From assembly GCF_022808985.1 (NCBI RefSeq), contig NZ_JAKZFT010000001.1:310001-374000 (forward strand): 64,000 bases of DNA, written 5' to 3'. Shown piece after piece: positions 17,686 to 29,564 of this stretch (positions within the stretch are counted from its first letter, which is position 1; every line of letters starts with the position of its first letter). Made by a program: the position numbers and the translations under genes. This DNA is from Geotalea sp. SG265. GTDB taxonomy: Bacteria; Desulfobacterota; Desulfuromonadia; Geobacterales; Geobacteraceae. The notes beneath the pieces are model-generated. The model was not told where the DNA came from. It worked only from the letters and a program-made list of their open reading frames with translations, and did no database searches.

Positions 17686-18597
17686 TTATCTCTGCTCGAA
17701 CTCTCCCAGAATCCGCACCTCCTCCTGGAGAAGAATGCCGCTCTGCTCAAAGACCGCCTGTTTGATCATCCCCGCCAGGGTGATGAAATCAGTCGCTGTC
17801 GCCCCACCCCGGTTGACGAGAAAGTTGGTATGCACCTCCGAAACCTGCGCTCCCCCCACCTGCCTGCCCCTGAACCCCGCCTCGTCAATGAGCCGCCAGG
17901 CCTGCCCCCCTTCAGGATTTTTAAAGAAGGAACCAGCGTTGGGAAAGCCGATCCTCTGGCTTTCCTGGCGATGGCGACTGCAGGCTTCCAGCTTTTCCCG
18001 AATGGCCTCCGCTTTCCCCTCGCCAAGGGCGAAAGTGGCGGCTACGACAATTTCTCCCGGGTCCAGTTCCAGATAGCGGTAGCCAAAATGCCGGCTCCGT
18101 CCTTCACTTTCAGAGATCCCCCCGTCCTTCAGGGTCTCCAGGATGGCCACCTGCTCCATCACCGATTGGCCATGGGCTCCGGCATTAACACTGAGCGCCC
18201 CGCCGACAGTCCCCGGGATGCAGCTGAGAAATTCCAGGCCGGTAAGCGAGCGCTCGGTGGCAAAGGTTACCAGCTGCTGGTTGAGTACCCCTGCCTCGAC
18301 CCTGATTCTGCCATGGGAGTCGATCTCCAGGCCAGTCAACCTCTGTAGTGAAATGACGGCCCCCCTGAAGCCCCCATCCCCCATGAGGACATTGAACCCG
18401 CCCCCGAGGACCAGGTAGGGCAGCGACTGATCCCGCACCACCCGGAGGAGTTCTTCCAGATCCGCCCCATCGGCCGGTATGGCAAAGTAGTCGGCCGGTC
18501 CCCCCACCTTCAGGGATGTATGCCCAGTCAGGGGCTCGTTCACCAGCACCTGGCCCCGGATAGCCGCACTGAGGCGCACGAGAATATCGGTTGTCAA
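17686..18597 (-). CDS. murB: UDP-N-acetylenolpyruvoylglucosamine reductase
   Basis: A 303-aa FAD enzyme that reduces UDP-GlcNAc-enolpyruvate to UDP-MurNAc. Visible are [31 protein letters not shown], the FAD loop [15 protein letters not shown], and the [16 protein letters not shown] segment with the active-site serine. It starts at TTG, with AAGGA 6 bases upstream, and the start overlaps the murC stop (TTGA). Confidence 0.96.
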   Translation of the reverse strand: MTTDILVRLSAAIRGQVLVNEPLTGHTSLKVGGPADYFAIPADGADLEELLRVVRDQSLPYLVLGGGFNVLMGDGGFRGAVISLQRLTGLEIDSHGRIRVEAGVLNQQLVTFATERSLTGLEFLSCIPGTVGGALSVNAGAHGQSVMEQVAILETLKDGGISESEGRSRHFGYRYLELDPGEIVVAATFALGEGKAEAIREKLEACSRHRQESQRIGFPNAGSFFKNPEGGQAWRLIDEAGFRGRQVGGAQVSEVHTNFLVNRGGATATDFITLAGMIKQAVFEQSGILLQEEVRILGEFEQR

Positions 18598-19970
18598 GGA
18601 GCTTCCTTAAGCTTTTCCACCAGTTGCTCGCCGGCCTGGAGGATGTTGCCCGCACCGAGGGTGAGAACGATGTCCCCTTCCCTGACGATGCCGAGCAGGT
18701 GGTCGCAGACCTGGTTACGGTCGGCGATGAAGGTGACTTCCCGCTGGCCGTGGCGCTTGATCCTTGCCGCCAGTGCCTCGGCCGTTACCCCTTCGATGGG
18801 CTGCTCCCCGGCAGGGTAGATGTCGGTCAGGATCAGCACATCCGCATCGTAGAAGGCCTTGACGAATTCCTCGAAGAGTTCCTTGGTGCGGGTGTAGCGG
18901 TGGGGCTGGAATACCACCACCAGCCGCCGGTCCCAGCCCCCCTTAGCTGCAGCGAGCGTGGCCTTGATTTCCGTGGGATGATGGCCGTAGTCGTCGACAA
19001 CCATGATCCCCTTGACGTCCCCCTTGACCTGAAAGCGGCGTCCGACGCCGCCGAAGCTCTTGAAACCGGCCTGGATATCCTCGAATTTCATGTCCAGCTC
19101 GGTGGCAACGGCAATGGTCGCCAGGGCATTAAGGACATTGTGGGCACCGGGCATGGCGAAACTGATTTCTCCCAGCCGCTTTCCTTTGTAGTGGGCAACG
19201 AAGGAGGTGGTGAAACCCTGGTGACGGACGTCGGTGGCGCGAAAATCGGCCTGGGCTGTCAAGCCGTAGGTGGTAAAGCGCTTTTTCACCTTGGGGATGA
19301 TGTCGGCAACATTGCCGTTGTCCAGGCAGAGCACGGCCAGCCCGTAAAAGGGGACCTTGTTGATGAACTCGACGAAGGTATCCTTGATCTCCTCGATGCC
19401 GGTGTAGAAATCCAGATGATCCGCATCGATGTTGGTGACCACGGCAATGGTCGGGGAAAGCTTCAGGAACGAGCCGTCCGATTCGTCCGCCTCGGCCACG
19501 AGGAATTTCCCTTGCCCCAGGCGGGCATTGGTGCCGATGGAATTGAGCCTGCCGCCGATGACGATGGTGGGGTCGATTCCCCCCGTTGCCAGAATAGTCG
19601 CCACCATGGAGGTGGTGGTCGTCTTGCCGTGGGTGCCGGCAATGGCAATGCCGTACTTCATCCGCATGAGTTCGGCGAGCATCTCCGCCCGGGGAATGAC
19701 CGGAATCAGCCGCTCCCGTGCCTCGATCACCTCGGGATTATCATCGTGGACAGCGCTGGAAATGACGACAACGTCCGCCCGTTCAACATTGCTGCCGGTG
19801 TGGCCGATGTGGATCTCCCCCCCCAATTGCTCAAGGCGCTCGGTGATTTCGGATTTGCGCAGGTCGGAGCCGGAGACCTTGTACCCCAGGTTGAGCAGCA
19901 CCTCGGCAATACCGCTCATGCCGATGCCGCCGATGCCGACAAAATGGATTCTTTCTATTTTTCCGTACAC
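18594..19970 (-). CDS. murC: UDP-N-acetylmuramate--L-alanine ligase
   Basis: A 458-aa Mur ligase that adds L-Ala to UDP-MurNAc. The N-terminal Rossmann motif is [17 protein letters not shown], the P-loop [12 protein letters not shown] and the C-domain motif [14 protein letters not shown]. It starts at GTG, with AGGAG 5 bases upstream, and overlaps the murG stop by 16 bases. Confidence 0.97.
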   Translation of the reverse strand: MYGKIERIHFVGIGGIGMSGIAEVLLNLGYKVSGSDLRKSEITERLEQLGGEIHIGHTGSNVERADVVVISSAVHDDNPEVIEARERLIPVIPRAEMLAELMRMKYGIAIAGTHGKTTTTSMVATILATGGIDPTIVIGGRLNSIGTNARLGQGKFLVAEADESDGSFLKLSPTIAVVTNIDADHLDFYTGIEEIKDTFVEFINKVPFYGLAVLCLDNGNVADIIPKVKKRFTTYGLTAQADFRATDVRHQGFTTSFVAHYKGKRLGEISFAMPGAHNVLNALATIAVATELDMKFEDIQAGFKSFGGVGRRFQVKGDVKGIMVVDDYGHHPTEIKATLAAAKGGWDRRLVVVFQPHRYTRTKELFEEFVKAFYDADVLILTDIYPAGEQPIEGVTAEALAARIKRHGQREVTFIADRNQVCDHLLGIVREGDIVLTLGAGNILQAGEQLVEKLKEAP

Positions 19971-21055
19971 ACGCGCTCCTGTTTTCCGGTCATTTCGTCC
20001 ACTATCACCCGGGCGGCATCGAGCTGCCCGAATTGGCGAATGTTCTCCGCCGTCTCCGCCACCAGATCCGGCTTCTCCATCAGCTCCAGAATCTGCTTCG
20101 CCAGGGTTTCCCCGGTCAGCTCCCGCTCAAGGATCATGAAGCCCGCATCCTTCTTCAGCAGGGCCTCCGCATTGCGCCGCTGGTGATCGTCGGCAGCATG
20201 GGGATAGGGGATGAAGATGCAGGCCTTGCCGCTCACCGCCACCTCGGCGAGGGTTGTCGCCCCGGCCCGGCAGACGATGAAGTCGGCAGCACCGTAGGCT
20301 GCGGCCATGTTGTCGATGAACGGGCTGACCGTTGCCGTGAAGCCGGCGGTCTGGTAGGCGGCTTTCACTTCATCGCAATCCTTTTCCCCCGTCTGGTGGG
20401 TAACAACCAGGCTTCCCTTGACCTTTGCCAGATGGGGCAGGGCTTCCATCATGGCGGTGTTGATGCGATGGGCGCCGGCACTGCCGCCGAAAACCAACAG
20501 CCTCAGCGTGTCACCCGTCTGCTGCGCCTTTTCCTGCTGCACATTCCAGAGGATCTCCTTGCGCAGGGGATTCCCAGCCAGAATCGTCTTCTCCTCGGGA
20601 AAGAATTTCCGCGATTCCTCGATGGAGATGAAGACCTTGCCGGCAATCCGCGCCAGCACCTTGTTGGTCAGTCCCGGAATGGCATTCTGCTCGTGAATGA
20701 AGCGCCGGATCTGCAGCCCACGGGCCGAAAGAACCACCGGCGCCGATGCGTAGCCGCCCACACCAAGCACTAGGTCCGGACGGAACTCCTTGAGGATCTT
20801 GCGCGACTGGGAGTAGCCGTACAGAAGGAGTGCAGCGCTCTTGAGTTTGGCCAGATTGCTCTGCCCCTTGAGGCCGCTTGCCGAAATGCATTCCAGCCGG
20901 TACCCCAGCTTCGGCAGGAGCCGCGCTTCGATGCCCCGTTCCGTACCGATGAAGAGCACCTCGTTGGTCTTGTCCCTCGCGAGAAATTCCTCGGCGACGG
21001 CAATGCCGGGAAAGAGATGCCCCCCTGTGCCCCCGCCTGCAATCACCAGCCTCAT
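19955..21055 (-). CDS. murG: UDP-GlcNAc:lipid I transferase MurG
   Basis: A 366-aa GT28 glycosyltransferase that converts lipid I to lipid II on the inner face of the membrane. It begins [23 protein letters not shown] (G-loop 1); [10 protein letters not shown] and [11 protein letters not shown] are also visible. The start overlaps the ftsW stop as ATGA. The same frame is open much further upstream, but that part is antisense-like noise within ftsW. Confidence 0.97.
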   Translation of the reverse strand: MRLVIAGGGTGGHLFPGIAVAEEFLARDKTNEVLFIGTERGIEARLLPKLGYRLECISASGLKGQSNLAKLKSAALLLYGYSQSRKILKEFRPDLVLGVGGYASAPVVLSARGLQIRRFIHEQNAIPGLTNKVLARIAGKVFISIEESRKFFPEEKTILAGNPLRKEILWNVQQEKAQQTGDTLRLLVFGGSAGAHRINTAMMEALPHLAKVKGSLVVTHQTGEKDCDEVKAAYQTAGFTATVSPFIDNMAAAYGAADFIVCRAGATTLAEVAVSGKACIFIPYPHAADDHQRRNAEALLKKDAGFMILERELTGETLAKQILELMEKPDLVAETAENIRQFGQLDAARVIVDEMTGKQERVCTEK

Positions 21056-22155
21056 GACAGCCCCCTTGCCCGGGATGAGACGTTGAGCAACAGTCCGACG
21101 GCAAAAAGACTGATGATCAGCGAGCTGCCTCCGTAACTGATGAAAGGCAGGGCCAGCCCCTTGGTGGGCAACAGGCCGGTCACCACTCCCATGTTGATGA
21201 AAGCCTCCAGGCCGAGCAGCACGGCGATGCCGAAGGCCAGGAAGCGTCCGAAACTGTCCTCCGCACAGACGGCCACCCGGATGCTCCGCTGCAGAAGCAC
21301 GAGAAACATGGCGGCAATGACCATGACGCCGATGAAGCCCAGTTCTTCGCCGACCACCGAGAGAATGAAGTCGGTGTGAGCCTCGGGGAGATAGAAAAGC
21401 TTCTGCTTCCCTTCCCCCAGCCCCTGGCCAAGGATACCGCCGGTGCCGAAAGCGATCCAGGACTGGATGATCTGGAAGCCCGAATTGGTCGGGTCCTGCC
21501 ACGGGTCGAGAAATGCTGTGATACGACGCATGCGGTAGGCCTCGGTCACGACCAGGTAACAGGCAAAGGGGGCCGCGAGCACCCCCATGCCGAGAATGTA
21601 GCGGGGCCGCGTCCCCGCGGCAAAGAGCATTGCCAAGGCCACGGCACCCATGGTCAGGGCCGCCCCCATGTCGTGCTGCTTCAGGAGGATTGCCAGCAGG
21701 ATGGAGAGAATGACCATGTAGGGCAGAAAACCGGCCATGAATTCCTTCAGTTTCTCCTGCTTTTTGTCCAGGGAGTAGGCCATGTAAACAATCAGGGCGA
21801 CCTTGGCCAGCTCCGAAGGCTGAAAATTGAAGCCCGGCAGACGAATCCAGCGGGATGCCCCCTTTGCCGTCCCGCCGATGCCGGGGATGAATACCAGAAT
21901 CAGCAAGCCCAGGCAGATCAGCAGCAGGGGCACAGCAAAACGCCGCCACTGGTGGTAATCAACCTGCATGGCAAAGGCCATGGCGCCGAAGCCGAGCATG
22001 GCATAGAGCCCCTGGCGCTTCAGGAAATAAAAGCCATCGCTGTATCTTTTTGCCGCCATAACCGACGAAGCGGAATAGACCATGACGATACCGAAGCAGG
22101 TAAGCATTACCACCAGCAGCAGAATAATCATGTCGTATCCCTCAAGTCGTTTCAT
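21052..22155 (-). CDS. ftsW: SEDS peptidoglycan polymerase FtsW
   Basis: A 367-aa polytopic membrane protein with about ten hydrophobic segments. It is the septal glycan polymerase that pairs with FtsI. The [30 protein letters not shown] stretch is the SEDS signature, followed by [22 protein letters not shown] near the C terminus. It overlaps murD by 4 bases. Confidence 0.96.
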   Translation of the reverse strand: MKRLEGYDMIILLLVVMLTCFGIVMVYSASSVMAAKRYSDGFYFLKRQGLYAMLGFGAMAFAMQVDYHQWRRFAVPLLLICLGLLILVFIPGIGGTAKGASRWIRLPGFNFQPSELAKVALIVYMAYSLDKKQEKLKEFMAGFLPYMVILSILLAILLKQHDMGAALTMGAVALAMLFAAGTRPRYILGMGVLAAPFACYLVVTEAYRMRRITAFLDPWQDPTNSGFQIIQSWIAFGTGGILGQGLGEGKQKLFYLPEAHTDFILSVVGEELGFIGVMVIAAMFLVLLQRSIRVAVCAEDSFGRFLAFGIAVLLGLEAFINMGVVTGLLPTKGLALPFISYGGSSLIISLFAVGLLLNVSSRARGLS

Positions 22156-23510
22156 CGACCGGCTCCGTTCAATCCGTGCACCAGCGCCTTGAAGCGTTCG
22201 CCCCGCTCCGCATAATTTTTGAACATATCGAAGCTGGAACAGGCGGGCGAAAAGAGCACCACCTCCCCGGCTTTGGCCAGATCATGGGCAAGCGCCACCG
22301 CATCCTCCAGGGTGGCAGCCAGGTGGGTGTCGGTCAGGCTTCCCAGCTCGGCCCGGATGCGCTCTTGCGCCTCGCCGATAAGAATCAGGTGCGCAACCCT
22401 TTCCCGTACCAGGTCTGTCAGTGGGGCATAGGAGCCCCCCTTGTCCTTGCCCCCGGCAATGAGCGTGATCCCCTTCTCGAAGCTTTCAAGGGACTTGACG
22501 ACGCTCCCCACGTTGGTCCCCTTGCTGTCTTCGTAGTAAGAGACCCCCCCTACCTCCCGGACGAACTCCATGCGGTGGGGGAGACCCGCAAAGGACTCGA
22601 CTGCGGCACGTGCCCTGGCAGGGTCGGCACCGGCCAAGAGCGCACTGGCCAAGGCGGCCATGATGTTGTCGATGTTATGGACCCCCTTCAGTCTGAAGGT
22701 GGCCGTGTCGAAGCGTGTCTCGCGCCCCTGGCGGCAATAGATAATGATGCCATTCCTGCAGAAGATTCCCTCTGACAGCTCCTTGCGCTGGCTGAAAGGG
22801 AATATCTGCGCCCTGATGCTTGCAGCGCTGGCAGCCACCAGCGGGTCGTCCACGTTAAGAACGGCAAAATCCCCTGCAGTCTGGTTCTCGAAGATACGCA
22901 GCTTGGCGTCGATGTATTCCTGGTAGCTGGTATACCGGTCAAGATGGTCCTCAGTGATGTTCAGCAGCACCGCGACCTTCGGCCGGAAGCGCTGTATTCC
23001 CTCCAACTGAAACGAGCTCAGTTCCACCACCACCTGGACCACATCCCTGCCCGAAGTGACCAGCTCGATGAGGGGATTGCCGATGTTGCCCCCGACAAAG
23101 GTTTCCAGACCGCAAGCCTTGAATATCTCACCGGTCAGGGTCGTGGTCGTCGTCTTGCCGTTGGTGCCCGTAATGGCAACCATGGGTGCCTTGATGTACG
23201 CGGCTGCCAGCTCGATTTCGCTGATGACCGTCCGCCGCTGAGCCTTGGCCAGGAGCAGAGGGGCAATGTCCATGGGAACACCGGGACTGACGACGATCAG
23301 ATCAGCCATGAGAAAGGTGTGCTTGTCGTGGCGTCCCAGCTCGAAATCCAGGTCGAGATCGGCCAGTTGCGCCAGATACTCGCCGAGCTCCGACTCGTCT
23401 TTCATGTCGGTCACGGTCACCTTCGCCCCGCGGGCGACGAGGAACCGTGCCACGGCCACGCCGGTGCGGGCCAGACCGACAACCAGTACTTTTTTGCCCT
23501 CGATATCCAT
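22152..23510 (-). CDS. murD: UDP-MurNAc-L-Ala--D-glutamate ligase
   Basis: A 452-aa Mur ligase that adds D-Glu. The N-terminal [15 protein letters not shown] motif, the P-loop [15 protein letters not shown], and YEDSKGTN followed by [12 protein letters not shown] are diagnostic. It lies between mraY and ftsW. Confidence 0.97.
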   Translation of the reverse strand: MDIEGKKVLVVGLARTGVAVARFLVARGAKVTVTDMKDESELGEYLAQLADLDLDFELGRHDKHTFLMADLIVVSPGVPMDIAPLLLAKAQRRTVISEIELAAAYIKAPMVAITGTNGKTTTTTLTGEIFKACGLETFVGGNIGNPLIELVTSGRDVVQVVVELSSFQLEGIQRFRPKVAVLLNITEDHLDRYTSYQEYIDAKLRIFENQTAGDFAVLNVDDPLVAASAASIRAQIFPFSQRKELSEGIFCRNGIIIYCRQGRETRFDTATFRLKGVHNIDNIMAALASALLAGADPARARAAVESFAGLPHRMEFVREVGGVSYYEDSKGTNVGSVVKSLESFEKGITLIAGGKDKGGSYAPLTDLVRERVAHLILIGEAQERIRAELGSLTDTHLAATLEDAVALAHDLAKAGEVVLFSPACSSFDMFKNYAERGERFKALVHGLNGAGR

Positions 23511-23548
23511 AGATTATTCCTCAGCCGCCACCGGCGGCGTAGACAATG

Positions 23549-24625
23549 TTAGCGCATCTTCAGGGTCGATATTGCCACCAGTGCCAGGATGAAGGTGATG
23601 ATCCAGAAGCGGACGATGATCTTCGGTTCCGCGACCCCCTTCAGTTCGAAATGGTGGTGAATAGGCGCCATGCGAAAGATCCTCTTGCCCCGATACTTGT
23701 AGGAACCCACCTGGAATATGACCGACAACGCCTCGGTGACAAAGACGCCGCCGACAATGACCAGCAGGATCTCCTGCTTGGTGATGACCGCCAGAGTGCC
23801 CAGCCCCCCACCAAGGGAGAGTGACCCAACATCCCCCATGAAAACCTCGGCCGGATAGGAGTTGTACCAGAGAAATCCGAGGCCGGCCCCGACCATGGCG
23901 CCGCACAGGACGGCAAGTTCGCCCGATCCCGGCACGTAGGGGATCTGCAGATATCCGGACAATCGTGCATTCCCGGCGATATAGGTAAAGAGCAGATAGG
24001 TGGCGGCATTGATGGACACGGGGCCGATGGCCAGGCCGTCCAGGCCGTCGGTCAGGTTGACGGCGTTGCTGGCACCAACAATGACCAGGGTAATGAATGG
24101 GATGAACAGGATACCCAGGTCCGGGTGCAGCCTTTTGAAAAAGGGAAAATACAGCTCCTTGGAAAAGCCCGGCAGGGTGTAAAGGAATATCCCCACCCCG
24201 GCCGCGAGGAGCATCTGCCAGAACATCTTCTGCCGTGGAGAGAGCCCTTTCGGATTCTTCTCCACCACCTTCTTGTAATCGTCGGCAAAGCCGATCAGGC
24301 CGTAACCGCCGATGATGAACAGAGTCAGCCAGACATAGACGTTGGTCAGGTCCGCCCAGAGCAGCGTCGGCACGATGATGGCCGCCAGTATCAGCACTCC
24401 GCCCATGGTCGGTGTCCCCTGTTTCTTCAGATGTGACTCGGGACCGTCGGTGCGGATAACCTGACGGGCCTGCAGCTTCTCCAGCTTCCGTATCAGCCAC
24501 GGCCCCAGTATGAAGGAAACCACCAGCGCCGTAATCATGGCATAGATGGTTCTGAACGTCAGGTACTTGAAGACGTTGAAGAGCTTGTAGTCGGAAGCCA
24601 GCGGAAAGAGCAGATGATAGAGCAT
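23549..24625 (-). CDS. mraY: Phospho-MurNAc-pentapeptide transferase MraY
   Basis: A 358-aa ten-helix membrane enzyme that links the Mur precursor to undecaprenyl phosphate (lipid I). [36 protein letters not shown] and [13 protein letters not shown] are the conserved cytoplasmic loops, and [14 protein letters not shown] is the C-terminal His-rich motif. Its ATG shares a base with the murF stop (TGATG). Confidence 0.98.
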   Translation of the reverse strand: MLYHLLFPLASDYKLFNVFKYLTFRTIYAMITALVVSFILGPWLIRKLEKLQARQVIRTDGPESHLKKQGTPTMGGVLILAAIIVPTLLWADLTNVYVWLTLFIIGGYGLIGFADDYKKVVEKNPKGLSPRQKMFWQMLLAAGVGIFLYTLPGFSKELYFPFFKRLHPDLGILFIPFITLVIVGASNAVNLTDGLDGLAIGPVSINAATYLLFTYIAGNARLSGYLQIPYVPGSGELAVLCGAMVGAGLGFLWYNSYPAEVFMGDVGSLSLGGGLGTLAVITKQEILLVIVGGVFVTEALSVIFQVGSYKYRGKRIFRMAPIHHHFELKGVAEPKIIVRFWIITFILALVAISTLKMR

Positions 24626-26031
24626 CAGGCGACCCCTTTATTGTCGGCGGGAAGCGAGAACCCGTTGCGGATTGCCTCGGCGATTTTTTCCATGTGCATT
24701 CCCCGGGACCCCTTGATCAGGATGTTGTCCCCTTTTGCCACCTTCCGGCGCAGATCCTCGACGATCTCCCCATGGCTTTCCGCAATGTGGATTGAATCGG
24801 CTCCCATGCCGCCGTCAACGGCCCCTGCCGCCACTGTCTCGGCATACTCGCCCATGAGGTAAAGCCGCTCGACGCAAGTCGCCGCAAGCAGCCCCACCTC
24901 CCGGTGGGCGGCAGCGGCCCCGCTTCCCAGCTCCAACATATCGCCGAGGACGGCTATGCCCCGGTTCTGGCGGCGGATGTCCTTCAGCGTCACCAGGGCA
25001 GCCGCCATTGACGCGGGGTTGGCATTGTAGCTGTCATCAATAAGCACGAGCCCCTCCACCTGCTCCACATGGAAGCGCTTGTCGTACGGCGTGAATTCCT
25101 CCAGACCGGTACAGATGGTTTGTCGGTCGAGCCCCATGGCATGGGCTGCGGCTGCGGCAGCCAAGGCATTGTAAACATTATGCAGCCCGAAGGCCTTCAT
25201 CTTCACCGGAACTTCGCCGTCTGGCAGGCGCAGGGTGAAGTGCATCCCTTCAATGCCCCGTGTCTCGATCCCTTCGGAACTGACTTCAGCACCCCGCAGA
25301 CCGAAGGAAAGCCTGGTAACGCCAGGTGCAGTAGACAGGCGGGAGATCAGTGGATCGTCCGCGTTGTAGATGGCGGTACCCCCCTGCTTCAATCTGAGAA
25401 ACAGCTCCCCCTTTGCCCGTGCCACCGCCTCCACGCTCCCCATGCTCGCCAGATGCGCGGTAAAAGCGTTGGTGATAATACCGATCTGGGGAGCGGCGAT
25501 CTCAGCCAGGCGGTCGATTTCGCCCGGCTCGCTCATGCCCATTTCCATCACTGCCCAGCGTTCCCGCCCCGACAAGCGCAGCAACATGAGTGGCAGGCCG
25601 ATGAGGTTGTTAAGATTGCCGGCGGTTTTCAGCCCGGGACCGGTCTGGCTAAGGATGGTGGCGAGCATCTCCTTGGTGGTGGTCTTGCCGTTGCTCCCGG
25701 TGATCCCTACCACGGTAATGGCGAATTTCTGCCGGTAGAAGGCGGCAATGTCCCCCAATGCCTTGATGGTATCCGACACCACTATGAATTGGGCATTTGG
25801 GGCTGCAGTCTTTTCAGGAGCCTGATCATCTGCCACAACAAAAGTGGTCACCCCATTGGCCAGGGCAGTGTCGATAAAGTCGTGGCCATCGAAGCGTTCA
25901 CCCTTGAGGGCGACGAATAACTGCCCGGCTGAGACACTGCGCGAGTCCGTGGATACACCGGACACCACACCGTTGCCGTTGCCGGTGAGCCTTCCTCCGG
26001 TTGCCCGGATGATTTCCTCAATGGAGAGCAT
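24625..26031 (-). CDS. murF: UDP-MurNAc-tripeptide--D-Ala-D-Ala ligase
   Basis: A 468-aa Mur ligase that completes the pentapeptide. P-loop [25 protein letters not shown] and the C-terminal domain follow. The start [13 protein letters not shown] is used, with GAAAGG 7 bases upstream and a 14-base gap to murE. The frame opens 15 codons earlier inside murE, without an SD. Confidence 0.97.
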   Translation of the reverse strand: MLSIEEIIRATGGRLTGNGNGVVSGVSTDSRSVSAGQLFVALKGERFDGHDFIDTALANGVTTFVVADDQAPEKTAAPNAQFIVVSDTIKALGDIAAFYRQKFAITVVGITGSNGKTTTKEMLATILSQTGPGLKTAGNLNNLIGLPLMLLRLSGRERWAVMEMGMSEPGEIDRLAEIAAPQIGIITNAFTAHLASMGSVEAVARAKGELFLRLKQGGTAIYNADDPLISRLSTAPGVTRLSFGLRGAEVSSEGIETRGIEGMHFTLRLPDGEVPVKMKAFGLHNVYNALAAAAAAHAMGLDRQTICTGLEEFTPYDKRFHVEQVEGLVLIDDSYNANPASMAAALVTLKDIRRQNRGIAVLGDMLELGSGAAAAHREVGLLAATCVERLYLMGEYAETVAAGAVDGGMGADSIHIAESHGEIVEDLRRKVAKGDNILIKGSRGMHMEKIAEAIRNGFSLPADNKGVA

Positions 26032-26045
26032 GTGCGCCTTTCGTG

Positions 26046-27572
26046 CTACCGGTCTTTGGCTGTGCGTTCCCTGCAAGCCTGGGCAGCCACTTCCCGGTCG
26101 TCAAAGTGGAACTTTTCCTTGCCGATGATCTGATAGTCCTCATGCCCCTTGCCTGCCAACAATATGATGTCTCCCGGCCGCGATGCGGCGATGGCAAGGA
26201 TGATGGCATCCTGCCGCTGTTCCAGAGCGACAAATCCTTTTTCATCGAAAAGAAGGGCATTCTGAGCCGTATATTCGCGAATGCCGAGGCCGACGATACC
26301 TTCGCGAACCTGGGCGATGATTGCCGCCGGATCTTCCGTGCGCGGATTGTCGGAGGTAATGATGCTCAGATCGCTGTACCGGCCGGCAATCTCTCCCATG
26401 ATCGGTCGTTTGCCCTTGTCCCGGTCGCCGCCGCAACCGAAGACGGTAATAATCCGTCCCTGCTTCAGTTCAATCATGGTCCGCAGTACGTTTTCAAGAG
26501 CATCGCCGGTATGGGCGTAATCCACGAGCACTGTCACCCCAAGGTCGTTTTCCACACGCTCCAGCCGGCCCGGCACCTGCCCGTGCCGCTCCAGTCCGTT
26601 CCTGATGACCGCAAGCGGCAGTCCCAAGGCAACGGCAGCTCCCGCCGCGGCCATGATATTGTAAAGATTGAAGCGGCCCACGAGCCGCGACTGCACATCA
26701 ATGCTGCCGTTAGGCGTCTTCAGGGTGCAGCTGATGCCGGTGACGGAGAAAACCACGTTCTCAGCGGAGATATCCGCCTTTCCTGCAACGCCGTAGGTGA
26801 GCACCGGACAGGCAGCCCGTTGGGCAATGCGCTGGCCGTAATCGTCATCGGTATTAATCACCGCGTGTCGCCTTGTTTTTTGTCCATCGGGCACCAGCAG
26901 CTCCGAGAATAGCCGCGTCTTGCTCTCCAGGTACGACTCCATGTCCAGATGGTAGTCCAGATGATCCCGGGTCAGGTTGCTGAAGACCCCCACATCGAAT
27001 GAACAGCCGTCCACCCGGCGCTGTTGCAGGGCGTGTGACGATACCTCCATGACGATACCCTTGGCACCGGCATCCACCATTGTTCGCAGGGTCTGCTGGA
27101 GATCCACCGATTCTGGGGTCGTATTGGGGGCCGGAATGGAAATCTCGCCGAAACGGTAATTGACAGTACCAAGCACCGCTGCAGGCATTCCCGCCGCTCC
27201 CATAATCGATTCCAGCAAATAGGTAGTGGTCGTTTTGCCGTTGGTACCGGTAATACCCACCAATGGCACCCTCGACGAGGGATCGCCATAGAAGGCGGCC
27301 GCCATGCGAGACATGGCCAGCCTACCGTCGGCTACCCGCACCCAGGCGATATCTAAAGGGGTCCGTTCATCCTCGATGACCACCGCTGCCGCACCGGCAT
27401 TTTTTGCCGCTTCGATGAAGGCAAAGCCGTCGCTGGCAACACCTTTGAGGGCGAAAAACAGCCCCCCCGGCTGCACTTTGCGTGAGTCATAGTAGAGCCC
27501 CGTGATTTCGGGATCGTCATGTGCCCCGACCTCACGAACGGTAACTGATTTTATGAGTTGAGATAGTCGCAT
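26046..27572 (-). CDS. murE: UDP-MurNAc-L-Ala-D-Glu--2,6-diaminopimelate ligase
   Basis: A 508-aa Mur ligase. P-loop [15 protein letters not shown]. The SDNPRTEDP motif near residue 395 is the meso-diaminopimelate signature (lysine-type enzymes differ at DNPR), so the cell wall should be the Gram-negative DAP type. It lies downstream of ftsI by 18 bases. Confidence 0.98.
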   Translation of the reverse strand: MRLSQLIKSVTVREVGAHDDPEITGLYYDSRKVQPGGLFFALKGVASDGFAFIEAAKNAGAAAVVIEDERTPLDIAWVRVADGRLAMSRMAAAFYGDPSSRVPLVGITGTNGKTTTTYLLESIMGAAGMPAAVLGTVNYRFGEISIPAPNTTPESVDLQQTLRTMVDAGAKGIVMEVSSHALQQRRVDGCSFDVGVFSNLTRDHLDYHLDMESYLESKTRLFSELLVPDGQKTRRHAVINTDDDYGQRIAQRAACPVLTYGVAGKADISAENVVFSVTGISCTLKTPNGSIDVQSRLVGRFNLYNIMAAAGAAVALGLPLAVIRNGLERHGQVPGRLERVENDLGVTVLVDYAHTGDALENVLRTMIELKQGRIITVFGCGGDRDKGKRPIMGEIAGRYSDLSIITSDNPRTEDPAAIIAQVREGIVGLGIREYTAQNALLFDEKGFVALEQRQDAIILAIAASRPGDIILLAGKGHEDYQIIGKEKFHFDDREVAAQACRERTAKDR

Positions 27573-27590
27573 GGGACCCCTCTTTTGTTT

Positions 27591-29564
27591 TCAGGCCGAC
27601 GGGACGAATCGGACCCAGACTTGATCATTACCGCTGATGATACTGCCCGGCTTGGGGTTTTGCTCGACGGCGCGGCCGCTCCCCTGAAGTTTTACGTTGA
27701 GACCGCGCTGCTCCATGATCTTCAATGCCTGACGCATGCTCATACCGCGAAAATTTGGCATTACCGCCCCTGTCGCCCCTGCAACAACGCCCCCGTCCGC
27801 AACGGCATCAACCGTTTCAGCCGGAGGAGCTGATTTTACCACCATTTGCTCCGGTTTTTTCTTCAGCGGATGATCGGGCGGCACCTTCAAATAGCACAGG
27901 GCCTGCTGGGCAATGGCACTGAATGCCGGGGCCGCGACAACTCCACCATAAGGGCTGGTCTTCGGCTCATCGACCACCACCAGGATGGTCAGGCGCGGTT
28001 TTTCCAGCGGTACGAACCCCACGTAGGAAGCAGTTCTCTTGTCGGCAGAATACCCGCGGGTCAGGGGATCGACCTTCTGGGCCGTGCCTGTTTTGCCGGC
28101 GGAACGATAGCCGTCAACGGCAGCATTGACTCCCGTCCCCCCCTCGACAACCACGCCTTCCAGCATGTGGGCAACGGTCTTGGCCGTTTCTTCCGAGATG
28201 ACCCGGCGTCGCACCTCCGGTGCAGAGGTGCGTAGCATATTGCCGTTATCATCGCTGATCTTTTCCACCAGGTACGGTTTCATGAGCAGCCCGCCATTGG
28301 CCACCGCCGAGACGGCGGTGGCAATCTGCAGCGCAGTTGCCGTCACCCCCTGGCCGAAGGAGATGGTGGCCAGATCCACGCCGAACCACTGGTTCTTGTT
28401 GCGCAAGGTGCCGCCTGATTCGCCGGGAAGGTCGATACCCGTTTTCTCGCCGAAGCCGAAGCCGGTCAGGCCCGCATAGAGTTTGTCGCTGCCCAGACGG
28501 GCGCCGATCTTCGCTGCGCCGATGTTGCTTGAGTACTTGAGTATCTGGGCGATGCTCAGGTACCCGTACTTGTGGGTGTCGTGGATCGTCCTGCCGCCGA
28601 TGCTGTAGCTGCCGTTTTCGCAGTCGAACCCGTCACCGCGCCGTATTGCTCTCTGCTCCAGGGCTGTGGCAGCCAGGAAGATCTTGAAGGTGGAGCCCGG
28701 TTCGAAGCTGTCGGCTATGGACCGGTTGCGCAGTGCCTGGGGCGTGTATTTGAAATAGGTGTTGGGATTGAAGGTGGGGTAACTTGCCATTGCCAGAACG
28801 CGCCCGGTTGCGGGCTCCATGACCAGTGCAATCCCCGCCTTTGCCCCATTGGTTTCGACCGCTTTGGCCAACTCCTTTTCCGCTATGTACTGGATGTTCT
28901 TGTCAAGGGTCAGGGTGATGTTCTGCCCCTTGGCGGAATTTTTGACCACGATCCCCTTGTTGTAGACCTCCCGGCCGAGGGCGTCCCTTTCGGTAACGAG
29001 ATAGCCGGTGCCGCCGAGAATCGTGGAGTCGTATTTCAACTCGATTCCTTCCAGTCCTTCCGGATCCATACCGGTAAAACCCACCACGTGCGCGGCAATC
29101 TCCGAGTTGGGATAAAAACGTTTGCTCTCCTTGACGAAAGCGATCCCTTCCAGTTGCAACGCCTTGATGGCGGCAACCTTGTCGGGTGGCATGCGCCGCT
29201 GGAGCCAGACGAAATTTTTGCTGCCCCGCAGCTTTTTCTCCACCTGGTCGGCAGGCATGGACAACAGGGGAGCCAGTTTTGCCGCTGCATCAGGGATATC
29301 CTCCACATTGCGCGGTTCGGCAAAACAGGAATCCATCTCGATGGAAACCGCCAGGGGTGCATTATTGCTGTCAAAGATCGCTCCCCGCACGGGGGTCAGC
29401 GGCACAATGCGCTGATGCTGCTTGTCTGCCAGCTTTACCAGCGACTCTTTTTTCACCACCTGAAGATAAAATGCACGTGCGGCAATCAGGACAAAAATGG
29501 AGACGAAAACGCCACCCATGAAGCGAATGCGGATTCTCGTCCATTTTTCCTTCCTGTCATTCAT
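27591..29564 (-). CDS. ftsI: Septal transpeptidase FtsI (PBP3) with PASTA domain
   Basis: A 657-aa class B penicillin-binding protein. One N-terminal membrane helix (about 12-32), the dimerisation domain, then the transpeptidase with EPGSTFK (SxxK), YSSN (SxN) and SAGKTGTAQ (KTG). The last 60 residues (MPNFRGMSMRQALKIMEQRG... to the end) form one PASTA repeat, a feature better known from Gram-positive PBPs such as SpoVD. It crosslinks septal peptidoglycan with FtsW and overlaps ftsL by 4 bases. Confidence 0.95.
   Translation of the reverse strand: MNDRKEKWTRIRIRFMGGVFVSIFVLIAARAFYLQVVKKESLVKLADKQHQRIVPLTPVRGAIFDSNNAPLAVSIEMDSCFAEPRNVEDIPDAAAKLAPLLSMPADQVEKKLRGSKNFVWLQRRMPPDKVAAIKALQLEGIAFVKESKRFYPNSEIAAHVVGFTGMDPEGLEGIELKYDSTILGGTGYLVTERDALGREVYNKGIVVKNSAKGQNITLTLDKNIQYIAEKELAKAVETNGAKAGIALVMEPATGRVLAMASYPTFNPNTYFKYTPQALRNRSIADSFEPGSTFKIFLAATALEQRAIRRGDGFDCENGSYSIGGRTIHDTHKYGYLSIAQILKYSSNIGAAKIGARLGSDKLYAGLTGFGFGEKTGIDLPGESGGTLRNKNQWFGVDLATISFGQGVTATALQIATAVSAVANGGLLMKPYLVEKISDDNGNMLRTSAPEVRRRVISEETAKTVAHMLEGVVVEGGTGVNAAVDGYRSAGKTGTAQKVDPLTRGYSADKRTASYVGFVPLEKPRLTILVVVDEPKTSPYGGVVAAPAFSAIAQQALCYLKVPPDHPLKKKPEQMVVKSAPPAETVDAVADGGVVAGATGAVMPNFRGMSMRQALKIMEQRGLNVKLQGSGRAVEQNPKPGSIISGNDQVWVRFVPSA

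Noticed and set aside
18591-20186. A 531-codon plus-strand open frame opposite murC and murG
   Set aside because: Antisense to two well-conserved genes with full motif sets; its own protein is low-complexity and shows no family features. GC-rich third positions make such shadows common here.
21056-21949. N-terminal extension of murG by about 300 codons
   Set aside because: It runs entirely inside ftsW in another frame. The MurG family begins at the GGGTGGH motif just after the ATG at 21055, which overlaps the ftsW stop as ATGA.
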